This document shows positions 16,072 through 24,698 of a stretch of 64,000 nucleotides of DNA, in pieces; the stretch's first letter is position 1; each line of letters opens with the position of its first letter. Below the pieces are notes generated by a model. The model had not been told where the DNA came from and made no database searches. It saw only the letters and a program-made list of their open reading frames with translations. The translations under genes were made by a program, and so were the position numbers. Source of the stretch: CAWALV01 sp963782965. GTDB lineage: Bacteria; Actinomycetota; Actinomycetes; Acidothermales; Acidothermaceae. The stretch is from the NCBI GenBank assembly GCA_963782965.1, contig CAWALV010000006.1, forward strand, positions 186,001-250,000, written 5' to 3'.

Positions 16072-16839
16072 TTAGCCTTCCCGGCGAACAGCGTGCGGCA
16101 TCCCGATCCGGACCTCGACCCCGGGTGAGTAGTGCACGAACGGCGCCCCGCGTGGCGCCGGCAAACCGGCGGCAGTCACCAACTCGTCGTCCAACTCGTG
16201 GACGGTCGCCCGCCACAGCGGCCAGGGCTCGTGCTGGGCGTTCGCATATCGAACGTGCCGCCCGCGGACGCTGAACAGCCGCCACCGCGCGGTGAGGTAG
16301 TGGTCGAGGTCGCTCAACTGATGGGCGGCGTACGGCGCGCCCGGCCGAACGGTCACGCTGCTGCTTGCTCCGCGTGGACCTGGCCACCGGCGCCGGCATC
16401 GATACCGGACGACGCCCTCGTCGTCGGCGCGCAGGCTCATCCGCGACCAGTAGTACGGCAATGCAAAGCTGCTGCGGGCGGTGGCCACGGCGGGCAGCCG
16501 CGCTGCGTCGAGTGAGAAGAACCAGACGCCGGAGCGCCCCTGCTCGTCGCGCACGTAGGTGCGCACGTTCGTCTCGCAGAACCGTGACAGCCAGGGAAGC
16601 TCGGGCGTGTGCGGCGGCCGCACGCCCATGGCGAACGGCACCAGGCCGACCCATGCCTGCTCGTCGAAGGTCTCGACCGCCAGGCCTCGTGGGATCAACC
16701 GTTGCACGACGTCGGGCTGGTATGCCCAATGGAGGAAGGTCAGGGTCTCCCAGCGGTGCATCATGATCGGGCGGACGACCCGAAGGGGGCACGTCGGTTC
16801 GTATGACGCGACGTCTGGGTAATCGGGATAACTGCCCAT
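16072..16839 (-). CDS. YqjF-like DUF2071 protein
   Basis: The 255-residue product matches the DUF2071 family: MHRWETLTFLHWAYQPDVVQRLIPRGL near the N-terminus, VGLVPFAMGVRPP, ETNVRTYV, GVWFFSLDAARLPAVATAR and FALPYYWSRM in the expected order. The family adopts an acetoacetate-decarboxylase-like fold; its biochemical role is unknown. It is soluble with no signal peptide. It lies 4 bp upstream of the cytochrome b gene's stop on the same strand, but a shared function is not obvious. An ATG at 16839 fits the family's length. Confidence 0.88.
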   Translation of the reverse strand: MGSYPDYPDVASYEPTCPLRVVRPIMMHRWETLTFLHWAYQPDVVQRLIPRGLAVETFDEQAWVGLVPFAMGVRPPHTPELPWLSRFCETNVRTYVRDEQGRSGVWFFSLDAARLPAVATARSSFALPYYWSRMSLRADDEGVVRYRCRRRWPGPRGASSSVTVRPGAPYAAHQLSDLDHYLTARWRLFSVRGRHVRYANAQHEPWPLWRATVHELDDELVTAAGLPAPRGAPFVHYSPGVEVRIGMPHAVRREG

Positions 16840-16843
16840 ACGG

Positions 16844-17563
16844 TCAGTGTGCCTGCTGGCGGTCCATCTCCTCCGAGCGGGACGCCGCGAGCTGGCGCGC
16901 CGCCCAAGCGCCGTGTTCCTGGCGAGCCCACGTATCAGGCACGTAGCCGGTGCGCATGCCGGCGAGCGCGTCCGGGTCGCGCAATGCCATGTAGATGTGG
17001 CCGAGGACGACGGCGAGGATGCCGTACGCCAGCCAGTCGTGCACGAAGGTCGCGCCGGTGCGCCACGACAGCGGCCAGTGGTTGGCGAACCGCATCACGC
17101 TGCCGGTGAGGAGCATGACGAGGATGGCGCCGCCCTGGAAGTTCGCGTTGAGTTTTTGGCCCGCGTTGAACTTGCCGACCGGCAGCGTGCCCGACCGGCG
17201 GTTTCGGGCGCGCAGCCAGGCCCAGTCGCAAGCCGCGAAGCGGTTCAACACCCGAAGATCCGCGCGGAGTGCGCGCGAGAGCAGGCCGAGGACGATCGGT
17301 ACGGGAAGGAGCAGCCCGGCGATCACGTGAATCCACTCGACCAGCGCGCGGCGACCGACGACCACCGAGAGCGGCCCGACATACAGGACGGCGGCGGTGA
17401 GCAGGCAGGTTGCCATCAGCAGCGCGGTCGTGCGGTGCACCCAGCGCTGCGTCGGGGTGAACCGCAGCAACCGGTGCGAGTCCGATCGCGGGCGCGGTCG
17501 CTGCGACGAGCCCCTGGTGGCGCCGACGGCGGTCGCGCCGGCCGAACGGCTAGGCGGGGGCAT
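16844..17563 (-). CDS. Cytochrome b561-type membrane subunit
   Basis: This 239-residue protein has four or five hydrophobic helices with histidines suited to bind haem (TPTQRWVHRTTALLM, WIHVIAGLLLPVPIVL, NHWPLSWRTGATFVHDWLAY, GHIYMALRD). It resembles formate-dehydrogenase-gamma or b561 subunits that link a periplasmic oxidoreductase to the quinone pool. ATG 17563 overlaps the stop of the molybdopterin enzyme gene by 14 bp, so the two are coupled and probably form a membrane-bound electron-transfer pair of the YedYZ sort. The N-terminal 50 residues are polar. Confidence 0.82.
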   Translation of the reverse strand: MPPPSRSAGATAVGATRGSSQRPRPRSDSHRLLRFTPTQRWVHRTTALLMATCLLTAAVLYVGPLSVVVGRRALVEWIHVIAGLLLPVPIVLGLLSRALRADLRVLNRFAACDWAWLRARNRRSGTLPVGKFNAGQKLNANFQGGAILVMLLTGSVMRFANHWPLSWRTGATFVHDWLAYGILAVVLGHIYMALRDPDALAGMRTGYVPDTWARQEHGAWAARQLAASRSEEMDRQQAH

Positions 17564-18320
17564 CGCCGCGCCGACCGTTCGAAGCGCCGATCCAGGCATC
17601 GACGTCGTAACCGCCGTTTTCCCAGTAGCCGCGGGCTGCTTCGCTTCGCACCTGGATCTCACCGAGCCACTTCACCGACTTGTAGCCGTACATCGGCGCG
17701 ACGTAGAGGCGGACCGGACCGCCGTGCGCCTGGCTCACCGGCCCGCCGAGCATGCTCGTCGCGACAAGCACGTCGCGGCGACGGGCCTGCGAGAGGGTCA
17801 GCGTGTCGGTGTAGGTGCCGTCGAGGGAGAGGAACTGCACGACCTTCGCCGCGGGCTGGACGCCGACGTGGTCGAGCAGATCGGGCAGCGCTACGCCTGA
17901 CCAGTGCACCTTGGGTACGCGCCAACCGGTGACGCATTGGAAGTCCTTGACCAACGGGGTCTGCGGCATCACCTGCAGGTCGCCGAACGTCAGCGTGACC
18001 GGTCGGTCGACGAGGCCGGTGACCTTCAGCTGGTACGTCGACACCGTCGGGTGCGGATCCTTGAACGCCACGGAGTAGTAGCGGAAGCTGTCGCCGGACG
18101 GAAGCAGCGAGGTGAGGCCAGTCCGGTCGTGCTCCTGTAGCGGTCGCAGCACCGCGTCCTCGACGTCTTGAAGGTGCTTGCCGAAGAACACACCGAGCGT
18201 TCCGACGCCGAGCATGCCCAGCACGATGCGCCGCCCGACGGGGCGGCCTTCGTCGGTGTCCGGCGGATCAGCCGGGCCCGTTCCGTCGCGCCGGCCGGGC
18301 GAAGCTTGGGCTGCGGTCAT
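17550..18320 (-). CDS. Molybdopterin-dependent oxidoreductase (sulfite oxidase-like)
   Basis: The 256-residue protein carries an oxidoreductase molybdopterin-binding domain with the molybdenum-ligating Cys129 in VKDFQCVTGW and the typical VHWSGVALPDLLDHVGV and PVRLYVAPMYGYKSVKWLGEI segments. A hydrophobic stretch follows a twin arginine (GRRIVLGMLGVGTLGVFFG, ~29-47), suggesting export or anchoring through a Tat-like signal, though the motif is imperfect. There is no dimerisation domain, so it resembles MsrP/YedY-sized enzymes. Substrate is unknown; sulfoxide or sulfite chemistry is likely. It is co-translated with cytochrome b downstream. Confidence 0.87.
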   Translation of the reverse strand: MTAAQASPGRRDGTGPADPPDTDEGRPVGRRIVLGMLGVGTLGVFFGKHLQDVEDAVLRPLQEHDRTGLTSLLPSGDSFRYYSVAFKDPHPTVSTYQLKVTGLVDRPVTLTFGDLQVMPQTPLVKDFQCVTGWRVPKVHWSGVALPDLLDHVGVQPAAKVVQFLSLDGTYTDTLTLSQARRRDVLVATSMLGGPVSQAHGGPVRLYVAPMYGYKSVKWLGEIQVRSEAARGYWENGGYDVDAWIGASNGRRGDAPA

Positions 18321-18377
18321 CTCTCCATCATCGGCACAGTGGGCTGCGATTGCGCCCCTGAACCGGTGACGAAATAC

Positions 18378-18410
18378 GAACGGCGGCCACGCTGTGCGTG
18401 GCCGCCGTTC
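18378..18410 (-). terminator. Rho-independent terminator-like hairpin after the cold-shock gene
   Basis: A perfect 14-bp stem (GAACGGCGGCCACG and its complement) with a 5-nt loop begins 12 bp after the cold-shock stop codon. On the minus strand the tail reads gtatttcg, moderately U-rich. Confidence 0.82.
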
Positions 18411-18421
18411 GAAAGCGAGCT

Positions 18422-18619
18422 TCAGACCGGGCGGACGTTAGCCGCTTGCGGCCCCTTCGGGCCCTGGGTGATTTCGAAATCGACCTGCTGGTTTTCTTCC
18501 AGCGTGCGGTAACCATCCGACTGAATGGCCGAGTAGTGAACGAAGACGTCAGCGCTTCCTTCGACAGCGATGAAGCCGAAGCCCTTCTCCGCGTTGAACC
18601 ACTTCACGACACCTTGCAA
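18422..18619 (-). CDS. cspA: Cold-shock protein, CspA family
   Basis: The 65-residue protein is a single cold-shock domain with RNP1 KGFGFI and RNP2 VFVHYS, an RNA chaperone that melts mRNA structure. The best start is TTG 18619, giving QGVVKWFNAEKGFGFI, with GGGAGAG 4 bp upstream; the ATG further upstream (18703) would add unrelated residues. About 220 bp upstream is gene-free and may hold a long cold-shock leader. A strong terminator hairpin follows, so it is probably transcribed alone. Confidence 0.93.
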   Translation of the reverse strand: MQGVVKWFNAEKGFGFIAVEGSADVFVHYSAIQSDGYRTLEENQQVDFEITQGPKGPQAANVRPV

Positions 18620-18838
18620 CGTGCTCTCCCTAACCAGGATTCGGCACCCGCACCGCGCGGCTACCGGGCCGGCGCGGTACTCACTCGTTGCCGAGGACTT
18701 CACCGCGCTGACGTTCCGCGGCGTGAGAACACGTACTTGGAACTGCGACCGAGGTCACCGTAGCAGGTCGGGACATCGCACACCATCCGTCTGGACGGGT
18801 GTTCTTGACCCGATTGGGTGGTGTCCAGGGCCCTTCGG

Positions 18839-19519
18839 CTAACCCGTTTTCCGGTGCCTCCCGAACGGCGTCGCTAACGCACCTCGAGGGCTAATCGAAT
18901 ACCGAATCCAATCAGGACGGCACCTGAGAATCCGCTCGAGTCGGCGCCGCACGGTTTCCCGCACGAACCATCGGCGGGCGGCGTGAACTGTCGCGACGAG
19001 GCCGAGATACCACGAGCCGTCGCAGACCACCCATACGGCAGCGAGCAGCAGACCGGTCGCGAGCACCGGCGAGTGAGGCCCGATGAACTGCGGCAGGAAC
19101 GAGACGGCGAACACGCCCGCCTTCGGGTTGGCCAGGTTGGTGAGGAGTCCGGCGCGAAAGCCAGGCCCGTGCCCGATGGCGACGGGAGCCGCCGGCGACG
19201 GATCGCCGACCGGGTCGGGGTGGGCATGCCGAGACCGGATGATCGCCTGCGCGCCGAGCGACAACAAGACCACCGCACCCGCGACCTGGAGCACGGTATA
19301 GGCGACCTGCGATGCGGCGAGAAGCGCCGTCAGACCGAACGTGGCGGTGACCGCCCAGAAGAAGACGCCGGCCTCGATGCCGGCGACGGTGACGATTCCC
19401 CGCCGGCGTCCGTGCCTGATCGTCTGGCGCAACAGGACGGCGGTGGCCGGCCCCGGCGCGATCGCGAGCAGCAGCGCGGCTGCGGCGAACGCCAGCACAT
19501 GTGTTCCCGATGACGGCAC
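18839..19519 (-). CDS. LysE family exporter, C-terminus frameshifted
   Basis: LysE/RhtB proteins export amino acids or similar metabolites. The product shows LAFAAAALLLAIAPGPATAVLLRQ at the N-terminus, which is the family signature, and helices up to RRWFVRETVRRRLERIL. After that the frame reads basic, polar sequence, while the neighbouring frame, ending at 18874, reads AVLIGFGIRLALEVR, the normal last helix. Removing one base near 18925-18931 would restore it. Thus a single-base insertion, real or an assembly error, alters the last ~20 residues. About six helices remain. It is monocistronic by appearance. Confidence 0.85.
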   Translation of the reverse strand: MPSSGTHVLAFAAAALLLAIAPGPATAVLLRQTIRHGRRRGIVTVAGIEAGVFFWAVTATFGLTALLAASQVAYTVLQVAGAVVLLSLGAQAIIRSRHAHPDPVGDPSPAAPVAIGHGPGFRAGLLTNLANPKAGVFAVSFLPQFIGPHSPVLATGLLLAAVWVVCDGSWYLGLVATVHAARRWFVRETVRRRLERILRCRPDWIRYSISPRGALATPFGRHRKTG

Positions 19520-19603
19520 GGCTCGATAGTGCGCCAGATCGCGGGCTGCTGCCGAGCTTTTCGTCGTCCGGTCGGTATCTCTTATGGATGTCTCCGGGCG
19601 CCG

Positions 19604-21097
19604 TCAGGGTCGGGTCCGTACCGAGATCAGCCCTGCGACGACCGCGACGCAGAGCAGCGCGACCGGCGCGATCCCGGACTTCCACCCCGTCAGCGCCGCG
19701 TGCAGCGCCCCAGGCAGGGCGACCTGGCGACCCGGCAGGTAGGCCAGGGCGAGGACCGCGGTCCAGACCACCAGCAACCGGTCATACCCCGAGCGCGGAA
19801 GCAGCGCCAGCAGCCCGAACGCCGTCACGGCGTACCACGGCAACACGTAGGGAGCGGTGAAGAGCCAGGCCAGCGAGAGCACCGCGGCCGCACGTGCCGT
19901 CGCCATCGCCGGCACGCCGGCGTCGCGGCGTCCGGGCAGCCCGCGATCGAGCAGCAGAGCGAGGACGGCGAAGGCGGCCCAGGCGGCAATCCGGATCACG
20001 AGGCGGGCGGCGCTGTGTCCCAGCCCCACTTCCAAGGGGTGGGTCACCAGCCGCCACGGATCGGCGAAGGAGACGAACCCGCTCGCGTGACCCAACTGGT
20101 CGAACGCCCGGCGCCCGGCCCAGACGTAACCGGGTACCAGGACGAGCCCGGCGCCGAGCGCCACGGCCAGGAGGCGGGTCGGTCGGCGCCGCTGCCAGGA
20201 CATCCACGCGAGCGCGAGCCCGACGAGACCGGCGGAGGCCTTGACGGCGGCGGCCGCACCTCCGAGGATGCCGGCGAGCACCCCACGGCCGCGCGTGTCA
20301 CCGAAAGCGCCGACCGCGGCTATCGCGAAGAACGCGGTGAGGACGTCGAGGTGCTGGCCGGCGACACCGACTACGAGCAGCAGCGGGTTGGCGCAGAACA
20401 GCACCGCAACGCGGCGGCGTCCTGGCTTCGTCTTGGCCAGTCGGAGAAGCAGCAGCCCGGCAGCGAGAAAAGCGAGCGCGTCGACGATGTCGAGGATCAG
20501 TATGGCTCGGCCGGGCGCGCCCGGACCGCTGCCGGCGAGCCGCGCGGCGAACGACTGCTCGGCGGTGGCGAGCGGCCCGTACACGCTCGTCGCCGTCCGC
20601 CACGGCGCTTCGGCGGCACCCGCGTAGCTGCCCGTGAGGGCGCTCGGCGGGACGCTGTACGGATCGTGCCCTGTCGCGGCCAGCCGCCCGTAGGCGACGT
20701 AGCTGCCGGGGTCGGCCGAGCCGACGGGGGGCAACACGGTGAGCAGGACGACGACGCCGGCGGCGGCCGCGAAGAGGCGGCGCGGATCGGGCGACCAGCC
20801 GTCGCCGAGCGCGCGCAGGCAGCCGGTCAGCCCGTAGCCGCCGATCACGATGGCGGCAGCCAGCAGCGCGGTCACCGTCGTCGGCCCCGGGTTGGCGTGC
20901 CAGTGCAGCGGCCACCCGCCGTCCAGCAGGCCGGGCTGAACGGCCGCGCTGGGTCCGAGTGCCGCGGTGACGACGACGAGCAGGCACGACGTGGCCACCG
21001 CGACCAGGGCCGCGCGCGGTCGGCCGCTGCGGCGCCCGCTCATCGGCCGGGGACGCAAGGCCCAGGCGAACGGCCGGAGGCGGCTCGGCTGGGTCAC
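19604..21097 (-). CDS. MptB-like polyprenol-phosphate-mannose glycosyltransferase
   Basis: The 497-residue product has about 12 membrane helices and the signature GSADPGSYVAYGRLAATGHDPYSV early on (~127-150), followed by TSVYGPL, the catalytic-loop pattern of actinobacterial GT87/MptB enzymes that use lipid-linked mannose outside the membrane to build lipomannan-type glycans. PYVLPWYAVTAFGLLALLP near the C-terminus is also family-like. Start is GTG 21097. It stands between the LysE gene and tRNA-Ser(GGA), with no clear operon partners, so the glycan product is unknown. Confidence 0.82.
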   Translation of the reverse strand: MTQPSRLRPFAWALRPRPMSGRRSGRPRAALVAVATSCLLVVVTAALGPSAAVQPGLLDGGWPLHWHANPGPTTVTALLAAAIVIGGYGLTGCLRALGDGWSPDPRRLFAAAAGVVVLLTVLPPVGSADPGSYVAYGRLAATGHDPYSVPPSALTGSYAGAAEAPWRTATSVYGPLATAEQSFAARLAGSGPGAPGRAILILDIVDALAFLAAGLLLLRLAKTKPGRRRVAVLFCANPLLLVVGVAGQHLDVLTAFFAIAAVGAFGDTRGRGVLAGILGGAAAAVKASAGLVGLALAWMSWQRRRPTRLLAVALGAGLVLVPGYVWAGRRAFDQLGHASGFVSFADPWRLVTHPLEVGLGHSAARLVIRIAAWAAFAVLALLLDRGLPGRRDAGVPAMATARAAAVLSLAWLFTAPYVLPWYAVTAFGLLALLPRSGYDRLLVVWTAVLALAYLPGRQVALPGALHAALTGWKSGIAPVALLCVAVVAGLISVRTRP

Positions 21098-21189
21098 CCG
21101 GATCGCGACTCCGATCGCTGCGGCGGGCCGCGACGGCCGAGCGCGGCCGGACTGCCGGCGGGGCAGCGGCCGTGTGGTGACGCGGTGCG

Positions 21190-21274
21190 CGGAGGATGCG
21201 GGATTTGAACCCGCGAGAGGTCTCCCTCTACACGCTTTCCAAGCGTGCGCACTCGGCCGCTATGCGAATCCTCC
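21190..21274 (-). tRNA. tRNA-Ser(GGA)
   Basis: Read on the minus strand, acceptor arms GGAGGAT and ATCCTCC pair perfectly, the anticodon loop is ttGGAaa between cacgc and gcgtg, a long variable arm is present and the T-loop is TTCAAAT. The discriminator is G and CCA is not encoded. It reads UCC/UCU codons. Confidence 0.97.
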
Positions 21275-21379
21275 GCCGTGCAGGTTAACGGATCGCCGAC
21301 CGTCGGGCCCACACGGTGCGTTCACAGCCGGCTGCGGGGTCGGGGCGGGCCTGTCCCGCCACTAGTACACTCGCGCGCA

Positions 21380-21467
21380 GACCCCTCGTGCGGCGTGCAT
21401 CCCATGAACTCCCCCAGGGCCGGAAGGCAGCAAGGGTAAGTGGGCTCTGGCGGGTGCGCGGGGGGTC
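21380..21467 (+). ncRNA. ffs: Signal recognition particle RNA, small (4.5S) type
   Basis: The apical domain core AGGGCCGGAAGGCAGCAAGG (21416-21435) is the invariant SRP RNA signature with its GGAA tetraloop and symmetric loop. Flanking strands starting gACCCCTCGTGC and ending GCGCGGGGGGTC close the long hairpin. Bases 21380-21467 are the minimal paired span. Location directly before dnaX is standard in actinobacteria. Confidence 0.95.
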
Positions 21468-21497
21468 CTTGTTAGACCGGGGCGCGAGGAGGTTGCG

Positions 21498-23426
21498 ATG
21501 AGTCTTGCTCTCTATCGCAAGTACCGCCCGGCCACGTTCGCCGAGGTGATCGGCCAGGACCACGTCACCGAGCCACTTCAGCAGGCGCTGCGCAACAACC
21601 GCGTCCACCACGCGTATCTGTTTTCGGGTCCCCGCGGCTGCGGCAAGACGTCGTCCGCTCGAATCCTCGCTCGCAGCCTGAACTGTGAGAAAGGCCCGAC
21701 GCCGGAGCCGTGTGGCACCTGCGATTCGTGCGTCGCTCTTGCGCCGTCCGGGCCGGGCAGTATCGACGTCATCGAGATCGACGCCGCCTCGCACGGCGGT
21801 GTCGACGACGCTCGCGATCTGCGCGAGCGATCGTTCTACGCGCCGGTCAGCTCGCGGTTCAAGATTTACATCATCGACGAAGCGCACATGGTCACGACCG
21901 CAGGCTTCAACGCGCTGCTGAAACTCGTCGAAGAGCCGCCGCCGCATCTGAAGTTCGTCTTCGCCACGACGGAGCCGGAAAAGGTGATCGGGACCATCAG
22001 GTCCCGCACGCACCACTACCCGTTCCGGCTGGTGCCACCCAGTGCGCTGCGCGACAACCTCGCACGCATCTGCACGGCCGAGGGCGTCGATATCGAACCG
22101 GCCGCACTCGGGCTCGTCGTGCGCGCCGGCGCCGGATCGGTGCGTGATGCGCAGTCGGTGCTCGACCAGCTGATCGCGGGCTCCGGTCCCGGTGGCGTGA
22201 GGTACCAGGACGCCGTCGCGCTCCTCGGTTACACCGACGCCAACCTGCTCGACGACGTCGTCGATGCGCTCGGCGCGCACGACGGCGGTGCGGTGTTCGA
22301 GATGGTCGATCGGGTTCTCGACGCGGGCCACGATCCACGCCGGTTCGCCGAGGACCTCCTCGAACGACTGCGCGACCTCATCGTGCTCGATGCGGTTCCC
22401 GACGCGGGGGAGAAGGGCTTGCTCGCCGTCCCGGCCGACGTGCTGGAACGCATGGCGCGCCAGTCGCAGACGCTGGGCCGCGCCGAGTTGAGCCGCGCGG
22501 CCGACATCGTCAACGCCGGCCTCACCGAGATGCGCGGCGCCACCGCGCCGCGGCTCCTGCTCGAGCTCATCTGCGCGCGCTTGCTACTGCCCGGCGCGAG
22601 CGACGACAGCGCCGGGCTGCTGGTCCGGCTGGAGCGGTTGGAGCGGCGACTCACGTCTGCGGGCGCCGCTGCGCCGTCCGGCGCTGCGCCGGTCGAGCGC
22701 AAGCGGTCAGCGGCCGAGCGTCCTGCCGCGGTCGAGCGTGCTGCGTCGGCCGAGCGTGCTGCGGCGGCCGAACCTGCTCGGGCGGCGGCCGAGCGGGCTG
22801 CGTCGGCCGAACCTGCTCGGGCGGCGGCCGAGCGGGCTGCGTCGTCCGAACCGGAGCGCGCGGCACCGGCAGAAGCGGCAGCCCGGCCGGCGCCTGCGGC
22901 CGGCGCGATCGACGCCGCCGGCCTGCGGCGGGTGTGGAACGACGTGCTGGAGGCGACCAAGAAGCGCCGGCGGGTGACCTACGCGCTGCTTTCCGGGCCG
23001 GCGACCGTCGCCGACGTCCGCGGCAATGTCGTCGTCCTCGGCTTCACGACCTTGCCGCTCCAGCGGCAGTTCATGCTGGGCACCAGCAACGAAGAGGCTC
23101 TGTGTGCGGCGCTGAACGAAGTGCTCGGTGGCCAGTGGCGGATCGAGACCACCGTCGGCGGGGAGCCGGCGCCCGCTGTACCGATCGACACCCCGATCGG
23201 CGGGCCCGGCGCCGGTCCGACACCCAACCTGCCGGCGGGCGACACGACCACGACGGGCGCGACCACGGCACCCGAAGCGGCGCAGGCACCGACAACGAAT
23301 GCTTCGCCAGATGGTGACGCCGAAGCCGACCCGGACGGCGACGACGATCTCGACGACGCGTCGTCCGGCCTCGCGCTGCTGCAGCGGCATCTCGGCGCGA
23401 CAGTGATTGACGACGGCGACAACTAG
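21498..23426 (+). CDS. dnaX: DNA polymerase III subunit gamma/tau
   Basis: The 642-residue clamp-loader ATPase holds Walker A GPRGCGKTSSARIL (near 46-59), a four-Cys zinc module (CEKGPTPEPCGTCDSC), Walker B/DEAH (IIDEAHMVT) and the arginine-finger region. An Ala/Glu/Pro-rich linker (~395-460) made from imperfect repeats leads to the tau-like domain RRVWNDVLEATKKRRRVTYALLSG, and an acidic tail ends the protein. SRP RNA lies 30 bp upstream. In many actinobacteria ybaB and recR follow directly; here about 6 kb of other genes intervene. No slippery frameshift site is evident. Confidence 0.96.
   Translation: MSLALYRKYRPATFAEVIGQDHVTEPLQQALRNNRVHHAYLFSGPRGCGKTSSARILARSLNCEKGPTPEPCGTCDSCVALAPSGPGSIDVIEIDAASHGGVDDARDLRERSFYAPVSSRFKIYIIDEAHMVTTAGFNALLKLVEEPPPHLKFVFATTEPEKVIGTIRSRTHHYPFRLVPPSALRDNLARICTAEGVDIEPAALGLVVRAGAGSVRDAQSVLDQLIAGSGPGGVRYQDAVALLGYTDANLLDDVVDALGAHDGGAVFEMVDRVLDAGHDPRRFAEDLLERLRDLIVLDAVPDAGEKGLLAVPADVLERMARQSQTLGRAELSRAADIVNAGLTEMRGATAPRLLLELICARLLLPGASDDSAGLLVRLERLERRLTSAGAAAPSGAAPVERKRSAAERPAAVERAASAERAAAAEPARAAAERAASAEPARAAAERAASSEPERAAPAEAAARPAPAAGAIDAAGLRRVWNDVLEATKKRRRVTYALLSGPATVADVRGNVVVLGFTTLPLQRQFMLGTSNEEALCAALNEVLGGQWRIETTVGGEPAPAVPIDTPIGGPGAGPTPNLPAGDTTTTGATTAPEAAQAPTTNASPDGDAEADPDGDDDLDDASSGLALLQRHLGATVIDDGDN
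22761..22838 (+). repeat. 39-bp in-frame tandem duplication in dnaX linker
   Basis: Units 22761-22799 and 22800-22838 differ at one or two bases and encode an Ala/Glu/Pro-rich 13-residue block twice; shorter related units flank them. Being in frame, this only lengthens the flexible tau linker. Confidence 0.85.
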
Positions 23427-23432
23427 GCGACT

Positions 23433-23459
23433 AGGGGCGGGTCACAACAACTAGCCCCT
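23433..23459 (+). terminator. Weak hairpin after dnaX
   Basis: AGGGGC (23433-23438) and GCCCCT (23454-23459) pair around a 15-nt loop, followed by TT. It starts 7 bp after the dnaX stop; the stem is short, so termination is uncertain. Confidence 0.4.
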
Positions 23460-23593
23460 TTCCGGTGACGCCGTCCCGGCGATCGAACCGCGCGTCGCCC
23501 GCGCCGGCGCGTCGCCGCCTCAAGTTGCCGCTGCGGTGGTCCGACACAAAGGTCGCCCGCAAGCGCGCAGGGGTTGCGTTCTCTGGAGGATCT

Positions 23594-24220
23594 GTGACCA
23601 CGACGAATGGCGTCGCGCCCGGCTGGTATGCAGACCCTCAAGACGCCACCAGGTACCGCTGGTTCGACGGTCAGCAATGGACCGAGCACGTCCACGCGGG
23701 AACTCGGCAGTCGGCGGCTTCTGCCGGGTATGGAGCCGGCGCAGCAGCATACGGCGCGGTCGCCCAGAACGTGGCGGCCCAGAACGTGACGCCGCAAAGC
23801 GTGGCAGCGCAAAGCGTGGCAGCGCAAAGCGTGGCGGCGCACAACGTGACCCTGGGCGGCTGCCAGCAGTGCGGCGCTTCGCCCGCGCAGCCGGTCACCT
23901 TGCGCAGCCATCGCGGCATGATCTTCATGCAGCAGTTCCTGACGTATCGCGGCACGTGGTGTCGCGACTGCGGCATCGCTCGGTTCCGCCAGGTGCAAAA
24001 GCACCTGTGGACCTTCGGCTGGTGGGGCTACATCTCCGCCTTCGTGACGGCGGCCAACACGTTCCAGAACCTTGCCGTGTTCTTCAAGCTGCGTTCTCTT
24101 GGCACACCGCAGGGACGCCGTGCCGCTGCGCTACCCATGACGGGCACCGTGTTCGCGAGCGCCGGGTTCGCCATCGTGCTCGCGCTTGTTGCCGCACTCG
24201 GTTGGTTCGGGCTCCGCTAG
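23594..24220 (+). CDS. DUF2510 membrane protein with zinc ribbon
   Basis: The 208-residue product begins with a DUF2510 module (PGWYADPQDATRYRWFDGQQWTEH), then an Ala/Val/Gln/Asn-rich pentapeptide linker encoded by 15-bp tandem repeats, a four-Cys site (CQQCG and CRDCG) and two hydrophobic segments (WTFGWWGYISAFVTAANTF and FAIVLALVAALGWFGL). DUF2510 is common in actinobacterial membrane proteins and its role is unknown. I chose GTG 23594 because GGAGGA lies just before it. A four-Cys site joined to membrane helices suggests a cytosolic metal or protein docking patch. Confidence 0.8.
   Translation: MTTTNGVAPGWYADPQDATRYRWFDGQQWTEHVHAGTRQSAASAGYGAGAAAYGAVAQNVAAQNVTPQSVAAQSVAAQSVAAHNVTLGGCQQCGASPAQPVTLRSHRGMIFMQQFLTYRGTWCRDCGIARFRQVQKHLWTFGWWGYISAFVTAANTFQNLAVFFKLRSLGTPQGRRAAALPMTGTVFASAGFAIVLALVAALGWFGLR
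23771..23845 (+). repeat. 15-bp tandem repeat, five units, inside the DUF2510 gene
   Basis: Units start at 23771, 23786, 23801, 23816 and 23831, each beginning GTG and encoding V-A/T-A/P-Q/H-N/S. Units 3 and 4 are identical. The array is in frame and prone to expansion or contraction. Confidence 0.85.
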
Positions 24221-24242
24221 CACCGGCCGGCCACGCTGTCGG

Positions 24243-24626
24243 TCATCTGCTTCGGGGTCTGCTGGCCGCGGCTCGTGTTGATTGTTCCTCGAGCGCTTCT
24301 ACGCGGGCCTCGAGCTGTTCGAGCCGGTTGCGCAGGACGTCGAGTTGAGCCTCCGCCTCCAGCCGGCGTTGGGTCGCGTGGCGCACCCGCGGGGACGCCG
24401 CGGCACGCTCGGCGACCACGCTGAGCGGCACCAGTCGGGTCGGCCCGTGCGGCCCGTCGGTGAGCCGCGACGGTATGTCGCCGTTTCGGTACCACGCGCG
24501 TAGCGCCGCTCGCGAGGCGCCGGTGCGCTGCGCCGCGACGTCGAGGGTCACCCAGTCGGAGCCCTCCAGCGTGCGGGCGAAGTCGAGTGCTGCCTGCCAG
24601 TCGTCGGCCCGGTCGTCCCAGCTCAT
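24243..24626 (-). CDS. Helix-turn-helix protein with C-terminal coiled coil
   Basis: The 127-residue product starts MSWDDRADDWQAALDFA, has an HTH-like stretch VTLDVAAQRTGASRAALRAWYRNGDIPSRL (MerR/excisionase style, ~28-57) followed by a long heptad helix QLDVLRNRLEQLEARVEALEE that would dimerise it. GGAGG lies 5 bp before ATG 24626; the upstream open frame is unsupported. It is divergent from the Clp_N-only gene across 72 bp, so it may autoregulate and control that gene. The DNA target is unknown. Confidence 0.72.
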   Translation of the reverse strand: MSWDDRADDWQAALDFARTLEGSDWVTLDVAAQRTGASRAALRAWYRNGDIPSRLTDGPHGPTRLVPLSVVAERAAASPRVRHATQRRLEAEAQLDVLRNRLEQLEARVEALEEQSTRAAASRPRSR

Positions 24627-24698
24627 CGCGACCTCCACGGCAGACCATACTAATAACAGGGTCTTGACGGGGTGTCTCGTGCGGCGAATCCTAGCGGC

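Noticed and set aside
22761..22838. Programmed frameshift region in dnaX
   Set aside because: The repeats are in frame and no A/T-rich slippery sequence with a following stop is visible.
24627..24698. HspR-type HAIR operator between the HTH and Clp_N genes
   Set aside because: I did not find the CTTGAGT-N7-ACTCAAG pattern; only a partial TCTTGAC is present.
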